DNA of 64,000 nt, taken from Azoarcus sp. Aa7. Lineage in GTDB: Bacteria; Pseudomonadota; Gammaproteobacteria; Burkholderiales; Rhodocyclaceae. A program made the position numbers and the translations under genes. Within the stretch, counting starts at the first letter, position 1. Each line of letters opens with the position of its first letter. Location of the stretch: positions 106,403-170,402 of the forward strand of contig NZ_QVLR01000037.1 in the NCBI RefSeq assembly GCF_014822185.1, given 5' to 3'. The notes beneath the pieces are model-generated. The model saw only the letters and a list, made by a program, of their open reading frames with translations. It did not search any database and was not told where the DNA came from. Positions 1 through 9,648 of this stretch are shown here, piece by piece.

Positions 1-362
1 GTCGACTCGAGCGCCATGATCGCACCCTGCGAAAAACCGATCAGCGTCGTCGCCTCGACACCGGCCCCGGATGCCTTCTGCCACTGGCGCACCGTCTGGA
101 CGAAGCCAGGCATCGCGGCGGCGATGCGGCCGATGCGGTTCTCCTCGGTGATGCCGCGCACCGGGAACCACTGCCAGCCGATACTGAAATCCGAGGGATC
201 GGGCGAGCGCACGCTCACGATCCATGCCTCCGGATCGGCCTCCGCGAGCGCATCGGCCAGCGGCAATAGGTTCTGCGGCGTGGCGCCCACGCCGTGGAAC
301 AACAGCACGAGGCGCTGCGCAGGCCCGGCGGGCTTCTGAACGAGCACGGTATCGTCGGACAT
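1..362 (-). CDS. serine esterase (YpfH / phospholipase-carboxylesterase family), C-terminus cut by window edge
   Basis: The first 120 residues of an alpha/beta-hydrolase, reading from the ATG at 362 toward the window edge. Two family signatures are visible: LLFHGVGATPQNL near residue 20, which forms the oxyanion region, and the nucleophile elbow GFSQGA with the catalytic Ser near residue 111. The family members are small cytoplasmic esterases of about 210-230 residues, so the Asp and His of the triad lie outside the window. The DoxX gene on the same strand ends 31 bases upstream of this start, so the two may be co-transcribed. The family is clear but the physiological substrate cannot be told. 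Confidence 0.85.
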   Translation of the reverse strand, partial: MSDDTVLVQKPAGPAQRLVLLFHGVGATPQNLLPLADALAEADPEAWIVSVRSPDPSDFSIGWQWFPVRGITEENRIGRIAAAMPGFVQTVRQWQKASGAGVEATTLIGFSQGAIMALES

Positions 363-393
363 GATCACTCCCGGATGAGAAGGCGAAACCCGA

Positions 394-846
394 TCAGCGC
401 CTGTCGCCCGACGGCGCGAGCGTGGCATCGACCGATGCGCGGCCCGCACCGCTGAACAGGAGCGAAATCGAGACCGCCAGCAGCGCGAGCCCGAACTCGT
501 ACCCATTGTTCTTCATGAACAGCCCGTTGGCCGCGTGCACGCTGAAGATCGCCACCAACATCGCGAAGGCCAGCACCGCCGCGGCCGGGCGCACCAGCAA
601 GCCGACGATCAGTGCGAGTCCGCCGAAGAATTCCGCGCCGCCCGCGAGCAGCGCCATCAGGTAGCCCGGCGCCAGGCCGATCGATTCCATCCACTGGCCC
701 GTGCCCTGCAGACCGTAGCCGCCAAACCAGCCGAAGAGCTTCTGCGCGCCGTGTGCGGTGAAGATGATGCCCACCGGAATGCGCAGTGCCAGCAGCCCCC
801 AGCCGGAGTTGGTGGCGAGGAGGCGATTGACGAGACCGTTGCTCAT
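394..846 (-). CDS. DoxX family membrane protein
   Basis: A 150-residue protein with four predicted membrane helices, at roughly residues 17-35, 58-82, 86-105 and 118-138. The N-terminal pattern LALRIPVGIIFTAHGAQKLFGWFGG is split over helix 1 and the following loop and is characteristic of DoxX/YphA proteins. Members are small inner-membrane proteins, several linked to thiosulfate:quinone oxidation or oxidative-stress complexes, but most have no assigned role. The ATG at 846 follows a GGAGAAC ribosome binding site at a good distance. The esterase gene lies 31 bases downstream on the same strand. Confidence 0.85.
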   Translation of the reverse strand: MSNGLVNRLLATNSGWGLLALRIPVGIIFTAHGAQKLFGWFGGYGLQGTGQWMESIGLAPGYLMALLAGGAEFFGGLALIVGLLVRPAAAVLAFAMLVAIFSVHAANGLFMKNNGYEFGLALLAVSISLLFSGAGRASVDATLAPSGDRR

Positions 847-946
847 GTAAGTTCTCCATGGGGTCGTCTCAGAAAACGGAAAAATCGTACGCTAAGCCCC
901 GCGGGACACCCGTAGCGGCCGGAATTTGCCCCTGCTTGACGTCCGC

Positions 947-1240
947 CTACGTTGCCAGACCGAGAGCCACAATGAACCAGTAGGCGGCTCTTGAAGCCGC
1001 TAGTCTTGCGTTCGCATTCCGTCGCACAAGCCGGAAAAGAAAGACGGGAAGGAAGAAGACCACGAAGAAGATTCCTTCCACGGCAAAGAGCCATGCTGGG
1101 AAGGCCACGAGCTGCCGTAGCGGCCCCGCTTGACTCAGGAAGAGGACGAAAAGCAAGAGTGCGTTCATGGCGAACAGAACCTTGAGCGCCTTCCGCCCGA
1201 AGGCAAGGTCTTCGGCTTCGAGTTCTTGCTCGGAGAGCAT
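947..1240 (-). CDS. small hypothetical membrane protein
   Basis: A 97-residue protein with an acidic, glutamate-rich amphipathic start (LSEQELEAEDLAFG), then hydrophobic segments at about residues 19-37 and 43-70 and a weaker one at 84-97. The RRN cluster after the second segment suggests cytoplasmic loops by the positive-inside rule. I recognise no family. There is no clear Shine-Dalgarno sequence before the ATG, so the exact start is uncertain. It is supported as a gene by its membrane-like composition and by the lack of any better frame in this stretch. Confidence 0.5.
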   Translation of the reverse strand: MLSEQELEAEDLAFGRKALKVLFAMNALLLFVLFLSQAGPLRQLVAFPAWLFAVEGIFFVVFFLPVFLFRLVRRNANARLAASRAAYWFIVALGLAT

Positions 1241-1277
1241 ACGCTGCGGTAGCGTTGAGACGCTTAACCAATAGAGC

Positions 1278-1991
1278 TCAAACGTTAGCTAACCCGACAG
1301 CCGTCAATGCCTGCTCTGCCGCTGCGGCAGCATGGATCGCGGTGGTGTCGAACAGCGGAACGCTCGTGTCCCGCTCGCCCACCAGCATCGAAATCTCCGT
1401 GCAGCCGAGGATGATGCCTTGCGCACCGCGCTCGACCAGGCGCTGCATCACGTCGCGATAGGCCTGACGTGAGGTCTCCTCGATGCGTCCCAGACAGAGC
1501 TCCTCGTAAATCACCCGATGCACGAGTCTGCGGTCGTCCGGCTCAGGGATCAGCACCTCGATGCCATGCTGCCCGACCAAGCGGCCGCGATAGAAGTCCT
1601 GCTCCATCGTGAATCGCGTGCCGAGCAGACCGATGCGGGATAAGCCCGCCCCGCAAATGGCCGCCGCCGTCGGGTCGGCGATGTGCAAGAGCGGAATCTT
1701 CACCGCGGCCTCGATTGCCGGTGCCACCTTGTGCATAGTGTTGGTACATAGAACGGTGAAATCCGCACCGGCGCGCTCCAGCGATTGCGCGGCATCGGCG
1801 AGCAAGGCACCGGCCGCATCCCAATCACCGCGGTGCTGCAGCCGCTCGATCTCGGCGAAATCGACGCTGTACAGCACGATCTTCGCCGAGTGCAGTCCAC
1901 CAAGCCGGGCCTTCACGGCTTCATTGATCTGGCGGTAATAGGGGACGGTGGATTCCCAACTCATGCCGCCGAGGAGACCGATGGTTTTCAT
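1278..1991 (-). CDS. aspartate/glutamate racemase family protein (YgeA-like)
   Basis: A 237-residue cytoplasmic enzyme that interconverts D- and L-forms of an amino acid by a two-cysteine, PLP-independent mechanism. The start at 1991 gives MKTIGLLGGMSWEST, the usual first residues of the family; an ATG 33 bases further upstream would add 11 atypical residues. The first catalytic Cys is in LCTNTMHK, the second in ILGCTEISML, and the block LLGTRFTMEQDFYRGRL is also conserved. The resemblance to E. coli YgeA, a broad-specificity racemase, is close along the whole length. The gene is transcribed alone on the minus strand with no obvious pathway partner. Confidence 0.9.
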   Translation of the reverse strand: MKTIGLLGGMSWESTVPYYRQINEAVKARLGGLHSAKIVLYSVDFAEIERLQHRGDWDAAGALLADAAQSLERAGADFTVLCTNTMHKVAPAIEAAVKIPLLHIADPTAAAICGAGLSRIGLLGTRFTMEQDFYRGRLVGQHGIEVLIPEPDDRRLVHRVIYEELCLGRIEETSRQAYRDVMQRLVERGAQGIILGCTEISMLVGERDTSVPLFDTTAIHAAAAAEQALTAVGLANV

Positions 1992-2017
1992 GAGGAGCTT
2001 GATCCAGGAGGATTCAG

Positions 2018-2215
2018 ATGGCACATGATGACATGGCGATCATTTCTGGTGGTGTGCGGTGGGTAACAGATGCTGCGCCCGTTCTCCATATTACGGAGTT
2101 CGCCGTGCGGAAGAGTAGGTGTTCGCCAGAAACGGGAGGGTTCATGGGAGTGATCGGGGCATATTCAAGTTGGGAGGAGCTTCGAGCGCGGTGCCTGGCC
2201 AAGGGGGAAGACTGA
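2018..2215 (+). CDS. possible small protein with a strong ribosome binding site
   Basis: A 65-residue reading frame divergent from the racemase gene. The sequence AGGAGG at 2006-2011 lies six bases before the ATG, an ideal ribosome binding site, which is the main support. The peptide carries no family motif I recognise, though its composition (GGVRWVTDAAPVLHITEF near the start) is more protein-like than the surrounding frames. It may be a real small gene, a leader peptide or chance. Confidence 0.25.
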   Translation: MAHDDMAIISGGVRWVTDAAPVLHITEFAVRKSRCSPETGGFMGVIGAYSSWEELRARCLAKGED

Positions 2216-3782
2216 TGCTCCGAAGCGCCCGTACCGCCACGATCGTCACCGCAAAGCGTAGACGCCCCACCGAGTTCTCCGCCCGTCATTGCGGCGACCG
2301 AGCGATGCCCGCGGCAACAAGCGCCGCAAGATCCGGCTCGCAGAAGTTCTCCGGCGTGGCATCGAGCTCGGAAATACTGTCTGCGATTGCTTGAGTGGGT
2401 CACGCCCTTGTGCCGAGCAGGATTGGCAGGTTTGCTTGGGCAATCGGCGTGACGGAGGCCACCCTCGGCAAAAGCCCCGCTTTGACGACGGACTTTCGGC
2501 GGCTCTCACTGATGTCGCGGTTGCGGTACGAGCGTTCCGCCATTGGTCAAATCGGCGAGCTCAACCGCCCGTCCGGGTGCGCATCACGCCCTCCGCACGC
2601 TGATGAGAATGTCCTAGGATCGCTGCTTGCGACGATCCTCTCGAAGCGCGGCGTGTCACCCACCGCGCGACCTTGAACGGGAGCGTATGTTGCCGGGCAC
2701 AGACACTTGCGTGGCGAGGAGCATGCCCGATGAACCTCTCTTGCCATAGGCACGCTCGACGTCCCGGATGATCTCGTGCTCCTGCACGCCGGCATGAGGC
2801 CCACGGATCGTCCGCGTACGCGACGCCGATCATCGCATGGGGCGTGGCGACCCGCCGGATAGGGAGGGGGAGCATGATCATCTTCTTTCTTCCGTTTCGA
2901 TGACCATCAACCGCGTCGATACCGGCTCCGTTCGCCCCTTGCATCCCGCCGAGGTGATTGCACTTGGTGTCTGTCAAGGTCGTCTTCCGCATAGACGGCG
3001 GCCTCGCGGTGGTTTCCCCCGCTCACCGCGACTTCTGCACGCATCTCGAATGACCCGCCGACGCAGCGCACGTCAAGATCGCGCTATCCGACTCGCCATT
3101 ATCAACGATGTCTCCTGCTATCGCTTTCGGTCATAGGGTCCCTGCGCAAGATATTGCGAGCACGCCAAGATCTCAATACGCGGCAACGCGTTGGATATAT
3201 CCATCAGAGTACGTCGATCTTCCGCACGCGACCGCAACCGCGATCTCCCGCATCGGCACCGGCCTAAGAATGCGTCCCTTGCTGTTCTGATAACCGGTGC
3301 TATACCGACACAATGTCAGGGAGATTGCTGCCCGTCTCGCATAGTCGAAGCGGGCAGGCGAGGCGTATGCCCGGAGCGGGGCAGGGCGATTTCTTGCCCG
3401 TGCGCAGTAATGACAAGGTTCCATTCACGCAGCGATGTGCTGTTCAAAGCAATCCGCAGTCAGACAGTGACTGCCACATTAATCATTCACTAATATCGAT
3501 CTTGCTGTCGCAGATCCAATAATTGGAAACAGATGTTGTGCTTGAAATTGGGGGCAGTTCTCGGCCAATTGCCAGTGTTGGGGCTTCGCGGGAATTGGGG
3601 CTGCTCGGGGTATGGCGCGTCGACTTTCCGACGGCACCAATACAGTTGGCGGCGGTGCGGACTGCGGGATGCCGCGGTCAGTGGACCGTATATACCCCCA
3701 AGAGTGAGCTCTGTTTCGACACCTGCCGCTATGCCCCCCGACCGAACCGGTGCGCGTAGTCAGCCGTTTCTGGAGAGCAAGC
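2216..3782. other. 1.6 kb non-coding or eroded region
   Basis: No reading frame here has convincing codon use, a recognisable motif and a ribosome binding site together. On the minus strand at about 2560-2990 fragments of plausible protein sequence change frame repeatedly, as expected of a decayed gene, but I could not identify the ancestor. The base composition drops toward the right end (about 3450-3600 is visibly more A/T-rich), which probably holds the promoter of the muramidase gene at 3783. Confidence 0.5.
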
Positions 3783-4598
3783 ATGGATTTTCTCGGTACG
3801 AAACAGCCCCTGACCTCAACCGGCCTGGATCACGTACTGGATTTCTTAGACCTACAGTCCGGCGAGGCAGCTGCGATCTGGGCCGTGATCGAGGTGGAAA
3901 CCTCGGGCGTGACACAGGGCTGTGGCTTTCGTGCCGACGGCAGACCGCAGATCCTTTACGAACGTCACATCTTTCGCCGTGAAACCGGCGGACGGTTCGA
4001 CGGCAAGGCTCCTCATCTGTCGGGTCCGCAGGGTGGCTACGGGGGACTCTCCACGCAGTACGGCAAACTGCATCAGGCGGTCACACTTTGCGAAGAGGAA
4101 CAGTTGGGCCTCGAACCGGCGCTGCGCTCGGTGTCCTGGGGCTTGGGGCAGGTGATGGGGTTCAACGCGGGGCTTGCCGGGTTCGATTCGGCCGAAGCCA
4201 TGGTACGGGCGATGATGGACGGGGAGGATGCCCAGTTGTTGGCCATGGCGCATTTCCTACGCGCGCATAGCCTGCACAAGGCGCTGTTGCGCCGCGACTG
4301 GGCTGGTTTCGCGCGGGGCTACAACGGCCGCGGTTATGCGCAAAATCAGTATGACGTCAAGCTGGAACAGGCGCATTCGCGGCTGTCGTCTGGTTCGCTG
4401 CCCAACCTGCAACTTCGCGCTGCGCAAATCGCATTGCTGTACCTCGGGTATGCGCCGGGTAGGGTCGACGGGGTCATCGGACAGCGTACCCGCAACGCGA
4501 TCAGCAATTTCCGGCTGCAGGCAGGACTGCCGGCTGGAACAGACCTCGATGGACCGTGCTATCTCGCCCTGGTAGGGCGCGCCGGACTGCAGCCCTGA
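3783..4598 (+). CDS. N-acetylmuramidase (DUF3380) with C-terminal peptidoglycan-binding domain
   Basis: A 271-residue two-domain enzyme predicted to cleave the glycan strand of peptidoglycan. Residues 15-190 match the N-acetylmuramidase domain of phage and secreted lysins: VIEVETSG holds the likely catalytic Glu39, followed by the family blocks ILYERHIF, SWGLGQVMGFN and FARGYNG. Residues about 203-265 form a PG_binding_1 module (LRAAQIALLYLGYAPGRVDG...). The start at 3783 is preceded by GGAGAGCAAGC. There is no signal peptide, so export would need a holin-like, type VI or other non-Sec route, or lysis. It is the first gene of a five-gene island, and its terminal CYLALVGR is echoed by SYLALVGR in the last gene's binding module. 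Confidence 0.85.
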   Translation: MDFLGTKQPLTSTGLDHVLDFLDLQSGEAAAIWAVIEVETSGVTQGCGFRADGRPQILYERHIFRRETGGRFDGKAPHLSGPQGGYGGLSTQYGKLHQAVTLCEEEQLGLEPALRSVSWGLGQVMGFNAGLAGFDSAEAMVRAMMDGEDAQLLAMAHFLRAHSLHKALLRRDWAGFARGYNGRGYAQNQYDVKLEQAHSRLSSGSLPNLQLRAAQIALLYLGYAPGRVDGVIGQRTRNAISNFRLQAGLPAGTDLDGPCYLALVGRAGLQP

Positions 4599-4625
4599 CG
4601 CATCCCATCATGTGGAGGAATGGTC

Positions 4626-6737
4626 ATGCCGAAAGTGTTTCTTGGAGCCAAGAGCGAGCCGGCTTACGAACTGCAGCAGAGCGAGGACCTGATCGCCGTG
4701 CGCACGCGCAGCGGCCGCTCGGTCAGACGCTCCGCGGGACCCGTGGCATCACCGCTAACCAGCGCGCTGGACGACAGTAACCTTGTCGTGTCATTTCCGG
4801 AAGCCGGAGTCGAGGTGTTTCGAGTACCGGTCGGAAAAGGGCAGCGCTCCATCGACGAACGCAAGGCCGTACTGCGTGCAGCGCCCGATGTGCGTTTTGC
4901 CGGGGGCGTGCTAATCGACCCCGCGACCGGCGAGCCCGTCCTTTACACGGAAAATCTATTCATTAAGTTCTCCGATGAGGCGGATGACGATGCCTGCCGA
5001 GAGGTTTTACGCAGCATGGGATTAAGCATTAAGGAGGAAGTGGGCTACACGGTCAACGGCTTCTTCGTGCAGGCATCCGAGGGCGTGGGCCAGTCAGTGT
5101 TCGACATCGCGTTGTCGCTGATTAGCCGTCAGGATGTGGAGTACTGCCACCCTGAGTTGATCCGGCCGCGTGCCCGCAAGGCCATCTTTGCGCAGCAATG
5201 GCACCTGAAGAAAACTACCGTGAACGGTGTCGTGGTCGATGCGCACGCCAACGTGGATGCGGCCCATCAGGTGACGAAAGGCGAAGGCGTTACCATTGCC
5301 ATCATCGATGACGGGGTCGACATCGACCACCTCGAATTCAGCAGTGCCGGCAAGATCGTCGCTCCGCGCGATGCGACACTGCAGTCGGACAATCCCCGCC
5401 CCAAGGACCCGTTTGGCACCGGCCCCGATAATGGTGAGAACCACGGTACGGCGTGCGCCGGCGTGGCGACTGCGAACGGTGTGCACGGGGCGTCTGGCGT
5501 GGCGCCCGCGGCCCGATTGATGCCGGTCCGCCTTGCCTCCGGGTTGGGTTCGCAGCGGGAGGCCGCCGCCTTCACCTGGGCGGCCGATCACGGCGCGGAC
5601 GTCATTTCGTGCAGTTGGGGGCCGCCGGATGGAGCGTGGTGGAATCTCAACGACCCCGCCCACAAGCGGAAGATCCCCTTGCCCGCGAGCACGCGCCTAG
5701 CGATCGACTACGTGACCACCACCGGCCGCGGCGGCAAGGGATGCGTGGTCTTGTTTGCGGCGGGTAACGGCAACGAGCCCGTGGACAACGACGGCTATGC
5801 CAGTTGCGACAAGGTGATCGCCGTCGCGGCCTGTAACGACACGGGCAAGCGTAGCGTGTACAGTGATTTCGGCACAGCGGTCTGGTGCGCCTTTCCGAGC
5901 AGTGACTTTGGGCATGCCCCGTTTAACCAGCCGCCACCGCTGACGCCGGGCATCTGGACTACCGACCGCACCGGCGACCAGGGTTACAACTCGGGGACCA
6001 GCGCGGACGGTGACACGGACGGCCTGTTCACGAGCCACTTCGGCGGCACCTCCAGTTCCTGCCCTGGTGCGGCGGGCGTGGCAGCCCTCGTTCTGGCGGT
6101 GAATCCGTCGCTCAAGTGGAACGAGGTGAAGGACTTGCTCAGACGCGCCTGCGACCGCATAGACCCGCAGGGTGGCGCCTACGATGCGGACGGTCACAGC
6201 GCGAAATACGGCTATGGCCGGCTAAATGCGCGCGCCGCAGTGGAACTTGCCAAACCGCAACCGCGCAACGAGATCACCATCAGCCGCCGCTTCGACGCAC
6301 CCATTCCGGATCTGCAGACCACGAGATTCACCCTTGACGTGCCCGACACCGAACAAGTTGAAGCGGTGAGCATCGGCGTGGCGCTCAGGCACAGCCACAT
6401 CGGCGATCTGGTCATTACCATCGAGCCGCCCGCCGCGCTGTCTATGGCGCCGGTCACCTTGCACAACCGCGCGGGCGGTTCGCACAAGAGTATCAAGAAG
6501 GTTTACGACGCGGCGATCGTGCCGGCCCTGAGCAATTTCGCCGGAAAAGCCTGCAACGGAACTTGGACGTTGAGCATCCGCGACGCCGCAGCGCAGGATG
6601 CGGGCGTACTTTCGACATTCTCGCTTCGTCTGTCTTTTTCACATGCGGAGCGGATGCTAACAAGCGAGGCGACACCGGACGCAAAGGCGGCAAGAAAAAG
6701 TGTGACACGCAAGAAGGCGGCGAAGGCGAGCGTGTGA
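4626..6737 (+). CDS. S8 family serine peptidase with C-terminal P domain (kexin-like)
   Basis: A 703-residue protease. Residues about 1-200 form an N-terminal extension rich in beta propensity that probably acts as pro- or targeting region. The subtilase core follows with the triad Asp228 (AIIDDGVDIDH), His273 (ENHGTACAG) and Ser476 (GGTSSSCPGAAG); the oxyanion Asn is in LFAAGNGN. Residues about 540-670 resemble the proprotein-convertase P domain, which ends before a Lys/Ala-rich tail (KAARKSVTRKKAAKASV). GGAGGA at 4614-4619 abuts an ATG at 4620, so the second ATG at 4626, six bases downstream, is the better start. There is no classical signal peptide. It follows the muramidase by 27 bases, so they are likely co-transcribed. 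Confidence 0.9.
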   Translation: MPKVFLGAKSEPAYELQQSEDLIAVRTRSGRSVRRSAGPVASPLTSALDDSNLVVSFPEAGVEVFRVPVGKGQRSIDERKAVLRAAPDVRFAGGVLIDPATGEPVLYTENLFIKFSDEADDDACREVLRSMGLSIKEEVGYTVNGFFVQASEGVGQSVFDIALSLISRQDVEYCHPELIRPRARKAIFAQQWHLKKTTVNGVVVDAHANVDAAHQVTKGEGVTIAIIDDGVDIDHLEFSSAGKIVAPRDATLQSDNPRPKDPFGTGPDNGENHGTACAGVATANGVHGASGVAPAARLMPVRLASGLGSQREAAAFTWAADHGADVISCSWGPPDGAWWNLNDPAHKRKIPLPASTRLAIDYVTTTGRGGKGCVVLFAAGNGNEPVDNDGYASCDKVIAVAACNDTGKRSVYSDFGTAVWCAFPSSDFGHAPFNQPPPLTPGIWTTDRTGDQGYNSGTSADGDTDGLFTSHFGGTSSSCPGAAGVAALVLAVNPSLKWNEVKDLLRRACDRIDPQGGAYDADGHSAKYGYGRLNARAAVELAKPQPRNEITISRRFDAPIPDLQTTRFTLDVPDTEQVEAVSIGVALRHSHIGDLVITIEPPAALSMAPVTLHNRAGGSHKSIKKVYDAAIVPALSNFAGKACNGTWTLSIRDAAAQDAGVLSTFSLRLSFSHAERMLTSEATPDAKAARKSVTRKKAAKASV

Positions 6738-6877
6738 GAAGGGCGGCCGTCAGTGGGGATGCGGTTAGCGTGAGTCAAATGATCTTTCGTTGGGGGGAAT
6801 AGGTCGACGGCAATCTGCACCTTCCTGATGCTCGCGACAATCATAAGTCTTGAGAACAATCGCGCGGGGAGAGCAAT

Positions 6878-8227
6878 ATGTTAGAGGAAGAGGTTGTGCT
6901 GAACAGGACCACCGTGCTCCTTGCCGGCACACTGCTGCTCGCCGGCTGCACCATCCTTCGGCCAATTGAGCCGCCGCGGGGAGACGACACCTTCTTCCGC
7001 ACGGAATTGCGCAAGGACGGCCCTGAGCGATGCGCTTTGGGAGGCGATCTGCCCGACGAATGCCTGATACCGGCCGACAATCTCGATAACTATGCTGGTG
7101 AACTCGGCCATGCGATCTGGGAAGCGGACCTATACCGGCGCCGCCTTGCCTTCCGCGGAGCAGAGCGCACGAACCTGAACAGCGCGTACAACGCCCTGCT
7201 GTGGCCCGTGGTCGCTTACGTGGGAGTGCGAAGCATCGCCGACCCCTCGGCCTCGCTGCTGCGCGACGCGGGGGCGGTGGCGCTGGCCAGCTACGGCCTG
7301 CTGAATTCGGGCATTCCGGAGCGCGACAAGCTCTACATCGAAGCCTCGCGCCGCATCGCCTGTGCTATCGCGCTGGCCACTGCCGACCTTTACCTGCGCG
7401 CCGACATCGAGGACTTGAACGGTGCTCCTGGCTCACCGCGCCGCTCGTTACCGCGCCACCAGGACACGCTCGAGCAGACGATGCAGCAACTCGACATCGC
7501 GATCGACCGCTACGAATATGGGCGCACGGTCTTGCTGAGCCGTCTCGAAACGCGCAAGGCCCCACCCGATGAACGAATGTCGATTCAACGCCGGCGCGAT
7601 GAAGCCCTTGGAAATTCAAAGCATTTGAGTCCCGCGGGCGGCAATGCGATCGAGAAGTTCTCAGCCGCGAGTCAGCGGAAGCTGGACGCGGCCGGGGCCC
7701 TGCTTGCCGAGTTGAACACGGCCTATCGCAGCTTGCAGTCCTCTGGCGAGCGCCTGCGCCTTCGGCGCAGCAATGTAGAAGCCAGCCTGAATGCCGCACT
7801 GAACGCACGCGCACCGACCCTGGCCGAGCCGAGCGCCGTGGCGGCCCAGCTTGCCACGCTGACAGCGAAGTTCGACCGCGCAATTGCCGCGCGCGGCACT
7901 GGCGGCCAGTTGAAGGCGGAGGGCGCACTGCAGACCTGGGAGGCCAATCGAATGACGCTGGCCGGGCTGACGCCAGAATCCCGCAAAGCCGTGCTGGCGT
8001 TCGAGAATGACGCGGCGGTGGACCTCGTTCGCGCTGCGCGCGCCGCTGAGCAGTGGAAAAAGGACATTGAAGCGCGCAAGACCTCGGTGCGCGAATCGGC
8101 CGCGCGCAATGGCTGCTCCGACGCGCTGTTTGCCGACGTCGGCCCGCTGCCGCTACCCGCGGTACCCGCGCCAGCGACCCCAGGCACCACAGGCAGCGGC
8201 GACGTACGGCCGTTGGAGGAGCGTTGA
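6878..8227 (+). CDS. lipoprotein of unknown function, helical
   Basis: A 449-residue protein with an N-terminal lipobox LLLAGC after a short basic stretch, so it should be lipid-anchored after signal peptidase II cleavage at Cys25. A GTG at 6896, preceded by GAGGAAGAGG, is an alternative start that gives a more typical signal peptide. Residues 100-180 contain moderately hydrophobic helices (NALLWPVVAYVGVRS, DAGAVALASYGLL); residues 180-420 are charged, alanine-rich and heptad-like, suggesting coiled coil. The tail is Pro/Ala-rich. I recognise no family. Its stop codon overlaps the next start by one base (TGATG), so it is coupled to the protease-SleB gene and may be a periplasmic anchor or scaffold for it. 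Confidence 0.75.
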   Translation: MLEEEVVLNRTTVLLAGTLLLAGCTILRPIEPPRGDDTFFRTELRKDGPERCALGGDLPDECLIPADNLDNYAGELGHAIWEADLYRRRLAFRGAERTNLNSAYNALLWPVVAYVGVRSIADPSASLLRDAGAVALASYGLLNSGIPERDKLYIEASRRIACAIALATADLYLRADIEDLNGAPGSPRRSLPRHQDTLEQTMQQLDIAIDRYEYGRTVLLSRLETRKAPPDERMSIQRRRDEALGNSKHLSPAGGNAIEKFSAASQRKLDAAGALLAELNTAYRSLQSSGERLRLRRSNVEASLNAALNARAPTLAEPSAVAAQLATLTAKFDRAIAARGTGGQLKAEGALQTWEANRMTLAGLTPESRKAVLAFENDAAVDLVRAARAAEQWKKDIEARKTSVRESAARNGCSDALFADVGPLPLPAVPAPATPGTTGSGDVRPLEER

Positions 8228-9639
8228 TGCGTAACGCCCGCCAAGCCTTCATCACCTTGTCTCGCATCCTGCAGCAGCGCCATTCCGGCGCCGTCGTGGC
8301 TGGGGCACCTGACTGGATCGACCCGGCGGCACTCGACTCGATCGCGCTGATGCTACCCGGAGCTGGTGCACCCGTTAGGGAACTGCGGCTTGCGCTGCGC
8401 GACGGCATTCCCGCGCATGCGCTCCCGCGGACACTGGCGCTGGCTCACGGCGAACTGCCACTCCACTGCGTGCGCGCAGCGGCGGCGCGTGTCCAGGCCG
8501 TGCCACTGGTCGAGCGAAGCGCGCCGCCCTTGGAGCGCGGCACCGGCACCTGCCTCGTGCGCGACCGCCTGAACCCCGACCGTTACTACCTTATCACCTG
8601 CGGCCACGTGGTGGCCCCGAGCGCGGTGGCGCGCTGGGACGAAGTGGTCAGCGTGCAGGTCGGTGGCAAGAGTTACGAGGGGAAGTTACGGGAGTGGCAG
8701 CCCACAGTCGGGGTTGGATTGCCAGCGTCGACCATCGATGCCGCACTGATTGAAGTCGACAGCACGGTCGTGCTGGCACTGCGGGAATTGGCATGCGACT
8801 GGCTCCCGCAGGCGCTGGATGACGACATCCGGCGTGACCGCCAGGTGGCATTGCACCGTGCGCAGGGGCCGCTGCCTGGCATGCTGAAGGTGCATTGGTC
8901 GGGCAGGGTGAGCGTCCCCGACGGCGATGACGACCCAGACTATTTTCTACGCGACGCAATCGGGTATATGACGCGGGAGCCCACCAGCCCCGGCGACAGC
9001 GGTGCGCCTGTATGGAGCGAAGATGATGGGCTGCTAGGCATGCACATCGGCTCGGTCGCTCCGGAGGGGGCGTTTGGCGCCAACGCGGTACTTGGCCGTA
9101 TTGCGCCTGTGCTGGAGTGGTACAACGTTAAGCCATTCACGCGCGATGACCCTGCCTCCCTCGGGGCGGCCGACCGCCCCGGTGTTCCACCGCGCCTGAA
9201 CCTGCCGCCTGCCGGACTGCTGCTGCATCCTAACCAGAACGAGGTTATCGTCCTCGCCAAGACGATCTGGGGCGAGGCTCGCGGCGAAGGAGTAGACGGC
9301 ATGAAGGCCGTGGCTTGCGTTGTGTGCAATCGGCTGCAGCGCGGCCACCGGGGGTGTCACACCGCGGCGGCCGTTTGCCTTTCTCCGAAGCAGTTCAGCT
9401 GCTGGAACGGCAACGATCCCAACCGACGGCGCCTGGACCGTATCGACCGCGAGCCCGACGCACAGTACCTGCAGGCCGTCGACATCGCTTCACAGGCGCT
9501 GGCCGGTGGCCTGCCCGATGTCACGCGGGGCGCGCTGCATTACGTCGTCAGCACGCTACGCGAGCGGCCCGACTGGTTAGCCGGCAAGGTGCCATGCGCC
9601 GTGATCGGCCGGCACGAGTTCTACAACGACATCCGATAG
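8227..9639 (+). CDS. trypsin-like serine protease fused to SleB-type cell wall hydrolase
   Basis: A 470-residue fusion. Residues about 85-300 hold a chymotrypsin-fold protease with His127 (ITCGHVV), Asp171 (STIDAALIEV) and Ser258 (SPGDSGAPV), giving a complete triad. Residues about 330-470 match the Hydrolase_2/SleB domain: IWGEARGEG with the presumed catalytic Glu350, VACVVCNRL, and a C-terminal Cys/His-rich region (GRHEFYN). SleB domains act on peptidoglycan, in spore cortex lysis and in non-spore formers in wall turnover. No signal peptide is seen. Translation is coupled to the lipoprotein gene by a one-base overlap. The combination of a protease with a wall hydrolase is unusual; the protease may activate the hydrolase or partner enzymes. 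Confidence 0.85.
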   Translation: MRNARQAFITLSRILQQRHSGAVVAGAPDWIDPAALDSIALMLPGAGAPVRELRLALRDGIPAHALPRTLALAHGELPLHCVRAAAARVQAVPLVERSAPPLERGTGTCLVRDRLNPDRYYLITCGHVVAPSAVARWDEVVSVQVGGKSYEGKLREWQPTVGVGLPASTIDAALIEVDSTVVLALRELACDWLPQALDDDIRRDRQVALHRAQGPLPGMLKVHWSGRVSVPDGDDDPDYFLRDAIGYMTREPTSPGDSGAPVWSEDDGLLGMHIGSVAPEGAFGANAVLGRIAPVLEWYNVKPFTRDDPASLGAADRPGVPPRLNLPPAGLLLHPNQNEVIVLAKTIWGEARGEGVDGMKAVACVVCNRLQRGHRGCHTAAAVCLSPKQFSCWNGNDPNRRRLDRIDREPDAQYLQAVDIASQALAGGLPDVTRGALHYVVSTLRERPDWLAGKVPCAVIGRHEFYNDIR

Positions 9640-9648
9640 GCGGGCACG

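Noticed and set aside
1240..1300. attC-like integron recombination site (GCTTAAC ... CGTTAGC)
   Set aside because: The core-site consensus is not fully met, there is no second site and no cassette array or integrase nearby.
2246..2992. Minus-strand frames that look like fragments of a gene
   Set aside because: Plausible protein stretches switch frame several times and match no family I can name, so they are left as an eroded region.
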